From NCBI GenBank assembly GCA_040507895.1, contig JBEVNX010000174.1:1-42107 (forward strand): a stretch of 42,107 bases of DNA. Direction: 5' to 3'. The position numbers were made by a program, and so were the translations under genes. The notes beneath the pieces are model-generated. The model did no database searches. It saw only the letters and a program-made list of their open reading frames with translations, and was not told where the DNA came from. Of the stretch, positions 7,615 through 15,701 are shown one piece after another; the first letter of the stretch is position 1; every line of letters begins with the position of its first letter. Origin of the DNA: JBEVNX01 sp040507895 (GTDB taxonomy: Bacteria > Desulfobacterota > Binatia > JACPRU01).

Positions 7615-8649
7615 CTACTTGCTCTTCTTCTCGAAGGCCTTGACCTTTTGATACTTCCGGTAGTCGTAGCCAGTGGCCATGGCCATGAGCAGGCCTTCCA
7701 TGCCGCCGTCCTCTTCGCGGCGCAGGATGCGCAGTCGGTCGTAGAACTCCTCGAAATACTTGCTTGCACGCAAGCGATCGTCGAGCGGGCGAAGGAAGAA
7801 GTCCTTCAAGCGAGTGATCGTGAAACGCAACGCCGAGAAGCGCAGCTCGTTCGGGAAGGCATCCCATTCAGCGAGCGAGAGGGTACGTAGCGATTCATAG
7901 CCAGCGATCAGCGCCTCGAACCGGCGCAGCTGATACTTGCCGTCGTCGAAGCAGAGCGCATTGACGGCCGTGGCGAGGTCGTAGACGAATTTGCCGCGAC
8001 AGGCGGCCTCGAAGTCGAGGATGCCGACAACCTTCTCACCTTTGAAAAGCAAGTTGTCGGAGAACAGGTCGCCGTGGATGATCCCTTTCGGTAACTTTCC
8101 TTCCAGGTAGAAGTGCAGGTACTCGACCTCCTCGTCGAGGGTCCGAGTCACTTTGCGGAAATAGCTCGGCAGCTTCTCCCGGACATCCCGGTAAAGCTCG
8201 AACATCCGTTCGAAGCTGAACCGGTTGTCGATGCCCTTCTTATAGCCCTTGCCGATGAGATGGAGCGCCGCGAGCTCGCGACCGACGTTCTCGAGCTGAC
8301 CGAGCTTCAGCTTGCCTGGTTCGAAAGTATCACCCTCGATGTGTCGATAGAGGGAGATGCACTTTCCCCCAAGCTCTCGATACTGACGACCTTTGCGATC
8401 AGGTAGCGGCTGGGGGCACGGAAAGGCGTGCTTGCGCAAGAACAGCAGCAGGTCGATCTCGCGCTTGACCTCAAGCTCGCTCTTGACCTCGTCGATCTTG
8501 AGCAGGAACTTCCCGCGGGCGGTGTTGAGGAGATAGTGGGTGTTTACCGAGCCCCGCGCAATTCCGTCCGTGACTAAGAGCTTGCCGAGCCCGTAGTCTT
8601 CCACGATCTGTGCGAGCTCTTCACGATCGATGAGTGTGTAGACCGCCAT
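7615..8649 (-). CDS. thrB: Homoserine kinase type II (APH-fold)
   Basis: The 344-residue protein has the aminoglycoside-phosphotransferase fold of type II homoserine kinases, which phosphorylate homoserine in threonine synthesis. It starts MAVYTLIDREELAQIVEDYGL, close to known ThrB members, and has a nucleotide-binding region GSVNTHYLL...KFLLKI. The catalytic loop HGDLFSDN is at residues 192-199, the metal-binding Asp is in ILDFEAA, and the C-terminus is Lys-rich. Other APH-fold kinases (choline or methylthioribose) are possible, but overall resemblance favours homoserine kinase. A strong promoter lies just upstream and folE follows. No other threonine gene is nearby. Base composition is slightly lower in G+C than its neighbours. 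Confidence 0.8.
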   Translation of the reverse strand: MAVYTLIDREELAQIVEDYGLGKLLVTDGIARGSVNTHYLLNTARGKFLLKIDEVKSELEVKREIDLLLFLRKHAFPCPQPLPDRKGRQYRELGGKCISLYRHIEGDTFEPGKLKLGQLENVGRELAALHLIGKGYKKGIDNRFSFERMFELYRDVREKLPSYFRKVTRTLDEEVEYLHFYLEGKLPKGIIHGDLFSDNLLFKGEKVVGILDFEAACRGKFVYDLATAVNALCFDDGKYQLRRFEALIAGYESLRTLSLAEWDAFPNELRFSALRFTITRLKDFFLRPLDDRLRASKYFEEFYDRLRILRREEDGGMEGLLMAMATGYDYRKYQKVKAFEKKSK

Positions 8650-8689
8650 CGCTCACCCCCAGCCAACGCAACCACCGCACCGTGCCGGG

Positions 8690-8719
8690 AGTGTAGGGCC
8701 GTATATTAGCGATTGTCAA
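8690..8719 (-). promoter_or_regulatory. Sigma70-type promoter for thrB-folE
   Basis: On the minus strand a perfect TTGACA (8719-8714) is followed after 18 bases by TACACT (8695-8690; 4 of 6). The predicted start gives a leader of about 35 bases before the thrB ATG. The surrounding sequence is AT-rich compared with the window. Confidence 0.6.
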
Positions 8720-8796
8720 GGATTTTTTCCGCAGTGGCACTGCCGTGGAGGCGCCTCGGTAGTCGCAGATTCGGCTGCTCCACGCGTCCGCGAGCG

Positions 8797-8815
8797 CAAA
8801 AAATGGCCGCCATTT
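8797..8815 (-). terminator. Rho-independent-type terminator after nth
   Basis: On the minus strand AAATGG-CGG-CCATTT forms a 6-bp stem with a 3-base loop. The last arm runs into a T-tract (CCATTTTTTGC), 28 bases after the nth stop. This is the clearest intrinsic terminator in the window and separates the gckA-queE-glpD-nth unit from the thrB promoter. Confidence 0.6.
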
Positions 8816-8843
8816 CCGTTTGTTGGGGCGCGAGGCTACGCGA

Positions 8844-9521
8844 TCAGACGCCGACTCGGGGGCACATAGGCTCGAGGGGACAGCCCTGGCAATTCGGCTT
8901 CCGCGCGAAGCACACGCGCCGACCGTGGTGGATGAGCCGGTGACAAAATTCGGTCCATTGCTCTGGCGGCAGCAATCGTCGGATATCCTGTTCGACCTTG
9001 TCCGGCTCGTCGAAGCGGGTGAGCGCGAGGCGGTATGAGAGCCGCTTGACGTGCGTATCGACGAAGACCGCGGGCTTGCCGAAGGCCGTGCCGAGCACGA
9101 CGCTTGCCGTCTTGCGGCCTACTCCTTGCAAGGACGTGAGATCCTCGATCGTATCTGGAACGCGGCTCTCAAACCGACTCACGATCGCTTTGGCGCTGGC
9201 ACGGATCGCTTTCGCCTTCTGACTGTAAAACCCGGTCTTGCGGATCAGCCTTTCGATCTTCGACTGGGGCGCGCGCGCAAGGCTCGAGGCGTCAGGAAAC
9301 TGCTCGAAGAGCGCCGGGGTGACCTGGTTCACCATCTTGTCGGTGCACTGCGCCGACAAGATGGTCGCGACCAGCAGCTCCCACGGATTGTGGAAGTCGA
9401 GCTCGCAAGTCGCGTCGGGGTAAGCTTCTTGCAGCCGGGCGGCAATTCGCACGGCGCGATGCTTGCGCGCCTCGGCGCTCTCGCGCCGTGATGGTGTCGT
9501 GGGCTTTGCCGGCGCTCTCAA
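8844..9521 (-). CDS. nth: Endonuclease III, DNA glycosylase/AP lyase
   Basis: Nth removes oxidised pyrimidines and cleaves the abasic site in base excision repair. The protein shows the helix-hairpin-helix LQGVGRKTASVV with the catalytic Lys, VDTHVKRL with the catalytic Asp, and the 4Fe-4S cluster at the C-terminus (C-x6-C-x2-C-x5-C: CFARKPNCQGCPLEPMC). I place the start at TTG 9521 because GGAGG lies 8 bases before it and the TTGA overlaps the glpD stop. This gives 225 residues, close to the family norm. An ATG at 9605 would add 28 Arg/Ala-rich residues inside glpD and looks unlikely. It is the last gene of the glycerate kinase operon. Confidence 0.93.
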   Translation of the reverse strand: MRAPAKPTTPSRRESAEARKHRAVRIAARLQEAYPDATCELDFHNPWELLVATILSAQCTDKMVNQVTPALFEQFPDASSLARAPQSKIERLIRKTGFYSQKAKAIRASAKAIVSRFESRVPDTIEDLTSLQGVGRKTASVVLGTAFGKPAVFVDTHVKRLSYRLALTRFDEPDKVEQDIRRLLPPEQWTEFCHRLIHHGRRVCFARKPNCQGCPLEPMCPRVGV

Positions 9522-11146
9522 GCCCGTTGCCTCCAGTGCGATTCGGGCTCCTCGTGCCCGTCGAGGTATTCGCGCGCTCGATGCTCCTGTTTCGCCCGGT
9601 TCCACTCGAGCTGCTCCGCCATCAGCTCCGCCGTCACTTTGGCGGCTTGCGCTCCGCCGTCCGCTGCCTTCAGCGCGACGTCGGTGCGCCGGCGCAAGAC
9701 GTCCTCCACGCGGCGTGCCATCTCCGCCACGGCCGCGAACGACGCCTCCGCCCGGATCTCCGGCCTGCCCGGATCGAGGGCTTCATTCGACGAGGGCATC
9801 TGAGCGGCCAAATCGAGCAGCTCCGGGGAGCGGCTGCCATATCGGCGGCGCAGGTGTTGCAGGCCGTCGGAGGCAGGCTCCCCGGGTTCGCGACCTCCAG
9901 GCAGGGGGAGCGACTCGGTGCCCGAGCGCGCGCGGATGCGCATGCCGAACCTCTCGCGTAGCTGCCGGGCGACGCGATCGATCACCTTGATCGCCACACG
10001 GCGATAGGTCGTCAACTTCCCTCCTCCAAGGGAAATCAGCCCCGACGAGCTCTCGAACAGCTCATCCTCGCGCGAGATCTCCGACGGCGCCTCGGGCCGC
10101 GTGCCGGCAACGAGCGGCCGAAGGCCGGCGAACGTCGAGACGACGTCTCGCTCGGTCAGACGCGCCGCGGGAAAATAGAAGTTCAGGCTCTCGAGCAGAT
10201 AGTCGACGTCCTCCGCCTCGGCGCGGACCGCATCGGGAGGCCCCGAGTAGTCCGTGTCCGTGGTGCCGACGATCGTGTGATCGTCCCAAGGGATGACGAA
10301 CAAGATGCGGCCGTCGCGTACGGCACGGAGAACGATGGCGTTCCGGTTGCCGATACGATGGCGAGGGACAACGAGGTGCACGCCCTTGGTCGGGCGCAAC
10401 ACCGGCCTCGCATCACCGTCGTCGAGCATGCGGACCTGGTCGAGCCACGGACCCGCCGCGTTGACGACCGAGCGCGTCCGCACGTGCACCACGCCCGTCT
10501 CGCCGTCGAGGTCGCGGACTCGGGCGCCGTCGAGAAGACCCGCAGCGTCCTTGTCGAGCGCTTCCACGGCGGCATAGTTCAGGCAGATCGCACCGGCCTC
10601 CTCCGCCCCGAGCGCGTTCTCGAGCACCAGCCGCGCATCGTCCGTGAAGCAGTCGTAGTAGAGCGCCCCGCCGAGAAAGCCTTCGTCGCGAAGTTGCGGC
10701 TCGACATCTGCCCGCTTGCCGCGGCCTACCCCCCGATGGCGCTCGATGTTGCGAAACGCGGCGAGCACGTCGTAGAGCGCCAATCCGACGCGGAGCTTCC
10801 AGAGCGCCATCGGGTTGCCGCGGTAGACGGGAAAAAAGAAGCGGAGAGGCGTCACCAAGTGCGGAGCAAGGCGCCGACGAAGCAAGTCGCGTTCGCGCGA
10901 GGCCTCGAACACGAGCGCGAAATCTCCCGTCTCGAGGTAGCGAAATCCGCCGTGTATGAGCTTGGAGGAGCGGCTGCTCGTGCCGTTCGCGAAGTCTCCC
11001 TTCTCCACGAGCACCGTGCGCAGCCCGCGCAGCGCCGCCTCTCGAGCGATGCCGGTGCCGTTGATGCCGCCGCCGATCACCAGCACGTCGAACGTCTCCG
11101 CGCCGATGCGGCGGAGCTTCTGGCGCCTCCACTCGTCCGCGGTCAT
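9518..11146 (-). CDS. glpD: Glycerol-3-phosphate dehydrogenase, FAD-dependent
   Basis: GlpD oxidises glycerol 3-phosphate to dihydroxyacetone phosphate at the inner face of the cytoplasmic membrane and passes electrons to quinone. The N-terminus has the FAD-binding motif DVLVIGGGINGTGIA. GTSSRSSKLIHGGFRYL follows, a signature of the family, then the catalytic-domain segments PTKGVHLVVPR and VGTTDTDYSG and the STFAGLRPL motif. The C-terminal helical domain is complete. I use ATG 11146 (542 residues), which overlaps the queE stop as ATGA; a longer frame to 11248 adds only queE antisense-like sequence. With the glycerate 2-kinase gene two positions upstream, the operon points to use of glycerol or glycerate. 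Confidence 0.96.
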   Translation of the reverse strand: MTADEWRRQKLRRIGAETFDVLVIGGGINGTGIAREAALRGLRTVLVEKGDFANGTSSRSSKLIHGGFRYLETGDFALVFEASRERDLLRRRLAPHLVTPLRFFFPVYRGNPMALWKLRVGLALYDVLAAFRNIERHRGVGRGKRADVEPQLRDEGFLGGALYYDCFTDDARLVLENALGAEEAGAICLNYAAVEALDKDAAGLLDGARVRDLDGETGVVHVRTRSVVNAAGPWLDQVRMLDDGDARPVLRPTKGVHLVVPRHRIGNRNAIVLRAVRDGRILFVIPWDDHTIVGTTDTDYSGPPDAVRAEAEDVDYLLESLNFYFPAARLTERDVVSTFAGLRPLVAGTRPEAPSEISREDELFESSSGLISLGGGKLTTYRRVAIKVIDRVARQLRERFGMRIRARSGTESLPLPGGREPGEPASDGLQHLRRRYGSRSPELLDLAAQMPSSNEALDPGRPEIRAEASFAAVAEMARRVEDVLRRRTDVALKAADGGAQAAKVTAELMAEQLEWNRAKQEHRAREYLDGHEEPESHWRQRA

Positions 11147-11877
11147 CGGATCCCGAGGAATCGATGCGTTTGGGGCAGCACGCGGACGTCGGCGAGATGC
11201 TTGGAAACGATGTCGTAGAATCTCTCCAGCCGCGCGGGCGAAACGCACATCCGCGCATCCGGAGAGAGTATGGGCTGCAGGAAGAACGCGACGCCCGGCG
11301 CCGCCTCCCGCACGAGGCGTGCCGCTTTCTCGACCTCTGGCTCGAGCGTCGCCTCGTCGACGGGGACCTTCACGTACAACGTCTTCCCACGACTCGCGGC
11401 GAGGAACTCGTGGTGCGCCCTCCAGAACCCGGGCTCGCCGGAGTTCGACGGCAGCTTCACATCCATGCTGACGATGTCGACGAAGTCGAGAACGGCCTTG
11501 AGGCGCTCCGGGTAGGTGCCGTTGGTCTCGAGGAGGATCGGCACGGGCAGGCGGCTACCCGAGAACGCTTCGGCGAGGAATCCGGCTTGCAGCAGAGGCT
11601 CGCCGCCGGTGATCGCCAGGGCGTGCACGCCCGGAGTTGCCAGAAGCGGCTCGAGGAGCGATCGCACGCGATCCGGATCGAGCGGATTCGCGAGGCTCCG
11701 CGCACCGCCGTCGAGATCGTAGACGGTGCATGTCGGGGTACGTTCCAGACTGTCCGGGGTGTCGCAGTACCCGCAGCGGAGGTTGCAACCCGCCAGCCGC
11801 AGGAACACGTGGCGGCGGCCGGCGAACAGGCCCTCGCCTTGAAACGAGCAGAAGACCTCCGAGACGTAGCCGGGCAT
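11143..11877 (-). CDS. queE: 7-carboxy-7-deazaguanine synthase, radical SAM
   Basis: QueE rearranges carboxytetrahydropterin to 7-carboxy-7-deazaguanine in queuosine synthesis. The 244-residue protein has the QueE opening (VSEVFCSFQGEGLFAGRRHVFLRLAGCNLRC), the radical SAM cluster C-NLR-C-GY-C, and the SAM-binding ITGGEP. Later segments LLETNGT and DIVSMDVKLPS agree with the family. Its ATG is 9 bases after the glycerate kinase stop and its TGA overlaps the glpD start (ATGA), so it is embedded in a carbon-metabolism operon. The preceding steps would use FolE (about 4 kb away) and a QueD not seen here. Confidence 0.94.
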   Translation of the reverse strand: MPGYVSEVFCSFQGEGLFAGRRHVFLRLAGCNLRCGYCDTPDSLERTPTCTVYDLDGGARSLANPLDPDRVRSLLEPLLATPGVHALAITGGEPLLQAGFLAEAFSGSRLPVPILLETNGTYPERLKAVLDFVDIVSMDVKLPSNSGEPGFWRAHHEFLAASRGKTLYVKVPVDEATLEPEVEKAARLVREAAPGVAFFLQPILSPDARMCVSPARLERFYDIVSKHLADVRVLPQTHRFLGIR

Positions 11878-11886
11878 CGCGGGAAA

Positions 11887-13227
11887 TTAGCACGCCGCGT
11901 CACGCCCGGCCACGTGCCCTACGATGGCGATCTCGAGATCCATGACGTTGGTTCCCGTCGGCCCGGGCCGGAATAGGTCGCCGAGCGCGGCGAAAAACGC
12001 GTAGGAATCGTTGCGCCGGAGGAAGGCCCGCGGGTCGAGGCCACGGCGGCGCGCTCGTTCCATCGTCGTACCGTCGATAAATGCGCCAGCAGCATTCGTC
12101 GGTCCGTCCCGGCCGTCGCTTCCGGCGATCAAGCAGTGAACGGCCTCGAGACCCGCGATCTGCTCGGCGAGCGCGAGCGCGAAATGCTGGTTCCGCCCCC
12201 CGCGGCCGTCCCCACGGACTCTGACGGTCGTCTCGCCACCTGCGAGGAGGCACGATCCTCTCGCCTTCGCCTGGCGGCGCACCTCGATCGCGAATCGCGC
12301 AGCGGCGCGTTCCGTCTCTCCTCGCAGCGATGCCGTGAGGATTCGGGCACGCAAGCCGAGCGCCTCGGCCGCCGCCTCGGCCGCCCGCAACGCCAGGCGA
12401 TTATCGCCGATCACGAAGTTCCGGGCCTGACGTTCCCCCGGTTTGAGCGTCTCGGCTCGTGAGCCCCGCAGCCCGAGCTCTAGATGGCGACGGACCGCTC
12501 GGGGTATGCGGTCCAGAATTCGACGCCGTCGCAGAACCCGCAGCGCGTCGGCGAACGTCGTCGGGTCGGCCGCCGTCGGCCCGGAGCCGACGACCGCCGG
12601 CGACCCGCCGATCACGTCGGAGAGGATCAACCCGACGACTCGAGCTGCCCCCGCTCGCCGCAGAAGACCCCCGCCCTTCACGCGCGAGAAGTGCTTGCGC
12701 ACGGAGTTCATCTCGCGGATGGTCGCCCCGCTCCGCAAGAGCAGCTCGCTGGTCGAGATCTTGTCCCGGAGCGAAATGCCCGGCGCGGGCAACACGAGAA
12801 GGCTCGACGCTCCACCAGACAACAGCACCAGAATCAGGTCGCCGCGCCGCGCGCTCGCCGCGAGCTGCCACGCGCTCCTTCCCGCCTCGAGGCTCTGCCG
12901 GTTCGGCAGCGGATGACCCGCGACGAACTGGCGCAGCGCCCGCGGTAGATCGGTCAAGCGATCCGGCGATGCGACGATACCCCCTGATAGCCGTGGCCCG
13001 GCGATGCGGGCCGCCTCGCGGGCCATCGCGCCCGCGGCCTTGCCCGCCGCGATCAGCCAGATCTTCCCGGCGATCCCTATCGCCCGCCGTCCGCCGATCC
13101 GCGAAGCGGCCGGATCACCTGGAAGAAGCCGCGCGCGCACCAGCGATGCCGGCTCGACGGCCTTGATCGCCGCGCGATACAGGCGCTCGAGGAGCACGCG
13201 CTCCTCGCCTTGATTCCCCTTCGACAT
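11887..13227 (-). CDS. Glycerate 2-kinase (GckA/TtuD, MOFRL type)
   Basis: This 446-residue protein belongs to the DUF4147/MOFRL glycerate kinases, which make 2-phosphoglycerate from glycerate in the cytoplasm. It shows IWLIAAGKAAGAMA, the Gly-rich LVLLSGGASSLL, NSVRKHFSRVKGG and LSDVIGG. The C-terminal MOFRL part has GRNQHFALALA, GSDGRDGPTNAAGA and GPTGTNVMDL. It is the first gene of the operon with queE, glpD and nth. Its ATG faces a + strand Yip1-like gene 32 bases away, so both promoters must lie in or near that short space. A TACATA box close to the ATG hints at a very short leader. Confidence 0.93.
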   Translation of the reverse strand: MSKGNQGEERVLLERLYRAAIKAVEPASLVRARLLPGDPAASRIGGRRAIGIAGKIWLIAAGKAAGAMAREAARIAGPRLSGGIVASPDRLTDLPRALRQFVAGHPLPNRQSLEAGRSAWQLAASARRGDLILVLLSGGASSLLVLPAPGISLRDKISTSELLLRSGATIREMNSVRKHFSRVKGGGLLRRAGAARVVGLILSDVIGGSPAVVGSGPTAADPTTFADALRVLRRRRILDRIPRAVRRHLELGLRGSRAETLKPGERQARNFVIGDNRLALRAAEAAAEALGLRARILTASLRGETERAAARFAIEVRRQAKARGSCLLAGGETTVRVRGDGRGGRNQHFALALAEQIAGLEAVHCLIAGSDGRDGPTNAAGAFIDGTTMERARRRGLDPRAFLRRNDSYAFFAALGDLFRPGPTGTNVMDLEIAIVGHVAGRDAAC

Positions 13228-13259
13228 GCCCCTATGTAGCGCGCTGGAGGATCGGACGC

Positions 13260-13808
13260 ATGGCTACCGCCGCGGCGGAGTTCGAGCCCAAGGATCCCAT
13301 CGCGAGCTTCGGCGCCACGTGGAAGCGGGTGATGCTCGAGCCGCGGGCGTTCTTCGAAGCGCTGCCGGCGGCCGGAGGGCTTCAGCCGCCGCTCGCCTTC
13401 GCAGCCATCTGCCTGACGATCGGCGGCATCGAGTCCATGGTCTTCGGCGGAGGAGTTCGGGGTCTCTTCGGCCTGCTCGTGATTGGCTTGCTTCGGCTCT
13501 TCGTCGGCACGGCAATCGTGGCGCTGGTCGCCCAACAGTTGTTCGAAGGGCGAGGCGACTACGAGGCGACGTTCCGTGCCATCGCCTATTCGACGGCGGT
13601 CGTCGTCTTGATCGGTCTGCCGATCCTCAAGTACTTCGCCGCCCTCTACGGCGCGTACTTGGTGATCGTCGGCATCGCCAAAGCGCAGTCCTTCGACACC
13701 GTGCGCGCTCTGTTGACGCTGCTGGCCAGCGCCTTTGCCGGGCTGGTGATCGTCTATGCCCTGGGCCTAGGGCCCTGGGTTTGCCGCGTGAACCCGTTGC
13801 TACGCTGA
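13260..13808 (+). CDS. Yip1-like multi-pass membrane protein
   Basis: The 182 residues start with a soluble segment (DPIASFGATWKRVMLEPRAFFEALP), typical of bacterial YIP1-domain proteins. About five hydrophobic segments follow (around residues 40-60, 66-92, 107-128, 130-140 and 150-172). This Yip1 arrangement is common in deltaproteobacterial genomes, but its bacterial role is unknown. It is a single gene: it diverges from the glycerate kinase gene and ends 11 bases before the convergent dksA-like gene. The call rests on the general pattern, not on catalytic residues. Confidence 0.75.
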   Translation: MATAAAEFEPKDPIASFGATWKRVMLEPRAFFEALPAAGGLQPPLAFAAICLTIGGIESMVFGGGVRGLFGLLVIGLLRLFVGTAIVALVAQQLFEGRGDYEATFRAIAYSTAVVVLIGLPILKYFAALYGAYLVIVGIAKAQSFDTVRALLTLLASAFAGLVIVYALGLGPWVCRVNPLLR

Positions 13809-13819
13809 ACCGACGCGGG

Positions 13820-14248
13820 TCAGCTCTCTTCTTCGACGTCGCCCGTGCCGAGCCGCCGGAAGGCGCCGAGGTCGTCGGCGCGCCGGTTGCGTCTCGCCTC
13901 GGTTTCGCGCTCGGACTGGCACTGAACGCACAGGCGCGTGAAGGGCATGACCTTCAGGCGCTCCGCGGTGATCTCGCCCTCGCAACTCTCGCAGATTCCG
14001 TACGTCCCTTCGTCGATGCGCTCGAGTGCCTGATCGATGGAGTTGAGCTTCGAGCGATCGCGATCGGAGAGCAGATAGTTGATCTCGCGGTCACGCTCCT
14101 CGCTGGCTACGTCGTAGGTGTCGCGGCCGTCGTCCTTCTGCCCCTCGCGACCTTCCTTGAGGTCGTCGCGAATCCCGCGCAGCACCTGCGCCTTCGTGTC
14201 GAGTAGCGTTTCTTTTGCCTGCTTGAGAAAGGCTTTGCGCACGGTCAC
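13820..14248 (-). CDS. DksA/TraR-type C4 zinc-finger regulator
   Basis: A coiled-coil-forming N-terminal half (KAFLKQAKETLLDTKAQVLRGIRDDL) is followed by an acidic stretch, LNSIDQALERIDEGTYGICESCEGEI and CVQCQSERE. This gives the four-Cys zinc finger of DksA/TraR proteins, which reach into the RNA polymerase secondary channel and modulate initiation, often with ppGpp. The DksA tip residues cannot be assigned with certainty. I chose GTG 14248 because an AGGGAGAGGA ribosome site precedes it. ATG 14269 is also possible; the frame start at 14311 lies upstream of the predicted transcript start. The protein ends in a Glu-rich tail (GTGDVEEES). Confidence 0.88.
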   Translation of the reverse strand: MTVRKAFLKQAKETLLDTKAQVLRGIRDDLKEGREGQKDDGRDTYDVASEERDREINYLLSDRDRSKLNSIDQALERIDEGTYGICESCEGEITAERLKVMPFTRLCVQCQSERETEARRNRRADDLGAFRRLGTGDVEEES

Positions 14249-14283
14249 GGTCGTCGTCCTCTCCCTCATCCGGCGGGCCGTCG

Positions 14284-14311
14284 ATTTAAGGGCGAATCGC
14301 CGGACTGTCAA
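14284..14311 (-). promoter_or_regulatory. Sigma70-type promoter for the dksA-like gene, overlapping the rimO end
   Basis: On the minus strand TTGACA (14311-14306, perfect) and TTAAAT (14289-14284; 4 of 6) are 16 bases apart. The -10 contains the rimO stop codon. The predicted transcript starts near 14277, which agrees with translation from 14269 or 14248. The downstream gene can thus be expressed independently of rimO. Confidence 0.6.
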
Positions 14312-15668
14312 CCCCCACTTGGTGCGCGGCCGACGCTACCCTCCGACCCACCAGGTCGTAGTCGCCTGCAGAGACGATCCGAACGGGTGCCAGCTCTCCC
14401 GGCTCGAGAGGAGCCTCGTGGAAGTACACTACGCCGTCGATCTCGGGCGCTTGCGCAGCCGTTCGGCCGTACGGGCGGCCATTCTCATCCTCGCCGCACC
14501 CGAGAAGCGGCGCGACTCGGCCAACCCATCGCTGGTTCTTGCGTCGCGAGATCTCGCGCTGTAGCCGCATCAGGCGATCCCAGCGGTCCTGCTTCACCGT
14601 CTCCTCGACCTGCTCCGCCAGGGCGCCAGCCTCGGTGTCCTCTTCCTGCGAATAGCGGAACACCCCGACGCGATCGAACTCGAGATCGCGCACGAAAGCG
14701 CAGAGCTCCCCGAAATCCTCCTCCGTCTCCCCAGGGAACCCGACGATGAACGAAGTGCGGAGCGCCACGTGCGGAATGCGCGCGCGCACTCGCGCCACCA
14801 GGCGCCGGAGCGACAGCGCCGAGCGCTCGCGACGCATCGCGCGCAGCATGCGATCCGAGCCGTGCTGCAGCGGCATGTCGATGTACGGACAGACCTTCGG
14901 CTCCGTGGCCATGGTCTCGAGAAGCTCGTCGTTCACGAAGTTCGGGTAGCAGTAAAGAAGGCGAATCCAGTCGATGCCGTCGACGCGAGCGATGCGGCGA
15001 AGCAGTCCGGAGAGAGAGGCTCGCTCGACGAGATCTCGGCCGTAAGCGGTCAGGTCCTGGGCGATCAGGTTGACCTCGCGCACGCCTTGCGCAACCAGTC
15101 CCTCGACCTCGGCGACGATGTCGTCGACCGGGCGGCTTTCGTGACGGCCGCGGATCTTCGGAATGATGCAGAACGCACAACGATGGTTGCAGCCCTCGGA
15201 AACCTTCACATAGGCGGAATGGCTCGCCTCGGCGAGGATGCGTGGAGCTCGCGCATCGGGAAGCACGTGCTGCGCCCCTACGTAGGCGATCGGGGCCATG
15301 CGACGGGGACGACCGATCTCCTCGATCACGTCGCCGAGCCGCAGAAAATCGCCGGTGCCGACGAACGCATCCACCTCCGGCATCTCGGCGGTGAGCTCCT
15401 TCCCATAGCGCTCGGCGAGGCAACCGGTGACGACGAGCTTCTTGTTCTCGGGGCCGGCTTTGAGCCGCGCCATTTCGAGGATCGCGTCGATTGATTCCTC
15501 CTTGGCGGGCTGAATGAAGCTGCACGTGTTGACCACGAGGACGTCGGCCTCGGCGGGATCGAGCGTCACCTCGTAGCCCTCGGCGACGAGCCTCCCCAGC
15601 ATGATCTCCGCGTCGACCTGATTCTTCGGACAGCCGAGGCTCGAGAGATGTACCTTGCGAGACGTCAC
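14286..15668 (-). CDS. rimO: Ribosomal protein S12 methylthiotransferase
   Basis: RimO adds a methylthio group to an Asp of ribosomal protein S12. The 460-residue protein has all three domains. The N-terminal methylthiotransferase domain carries the cluster cysteines in SSLGCPKN, VNTCSFI and VTGCLAERYG. The radical SAM domain has C-NHR-C-AF-C followed by IIPKIRGRHESRP. The C-terminus is TRAM-like, with AQAPEIDGVVYF. I use GTG 15668 because the homology begins there (VTSRKVHLSSLGCPKN); the frame runs open to 15926 but that part is antisense to the epoxide hydrolase. An AGGAG lies 4 bases before the GTG, a short spacing. It diverges from the epoxide hydrolase gene. Confidence 0.95.
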   Translation of the reverse strand: MTSRKVHLSSLGCPKNQVDAEIMLGRLVAEGYEVTLDPAEADVLVVNTCSFIQPAKEESIDAILEMARLKAGPENKKLVVTGCLAERYGKELTAEMPEVDAFVGTGDFLRLGDVIEEIGRPRRMAPIAYVGAQHVLPDARAPRILAEASHSAYVKVSEGCNHRCAFCIIPKIRGRHESRPVDDIVAEVEGLVAQGVREVNLIAQDLTAYGRDLVERASLSGLLRRIARVDGIDWIRLLYCYPNFVNDELLETMATEPKVCPYIDMPLQHGSDRMLRAMRRERSALSLRRLVARVRARIPHVALRTSFIVGFPGETEEDFGELCAFVRDLEFDRVGVFRYSQEEDTEAGALAEQVEETVKQDRWDRLMRLQREISRRKNQRWVGRVAPLLGCGEDENGRPYGRTAAQAPEIDGVVYFHEAPLEPGELAPVRIVSAGDYDLVGRRVASAAHQVGVDSPAIRP

Positions 15669-15701
15669 CAGGCTCCTATAGCTAGCAGCGGGGAGGCGCG
15701 C

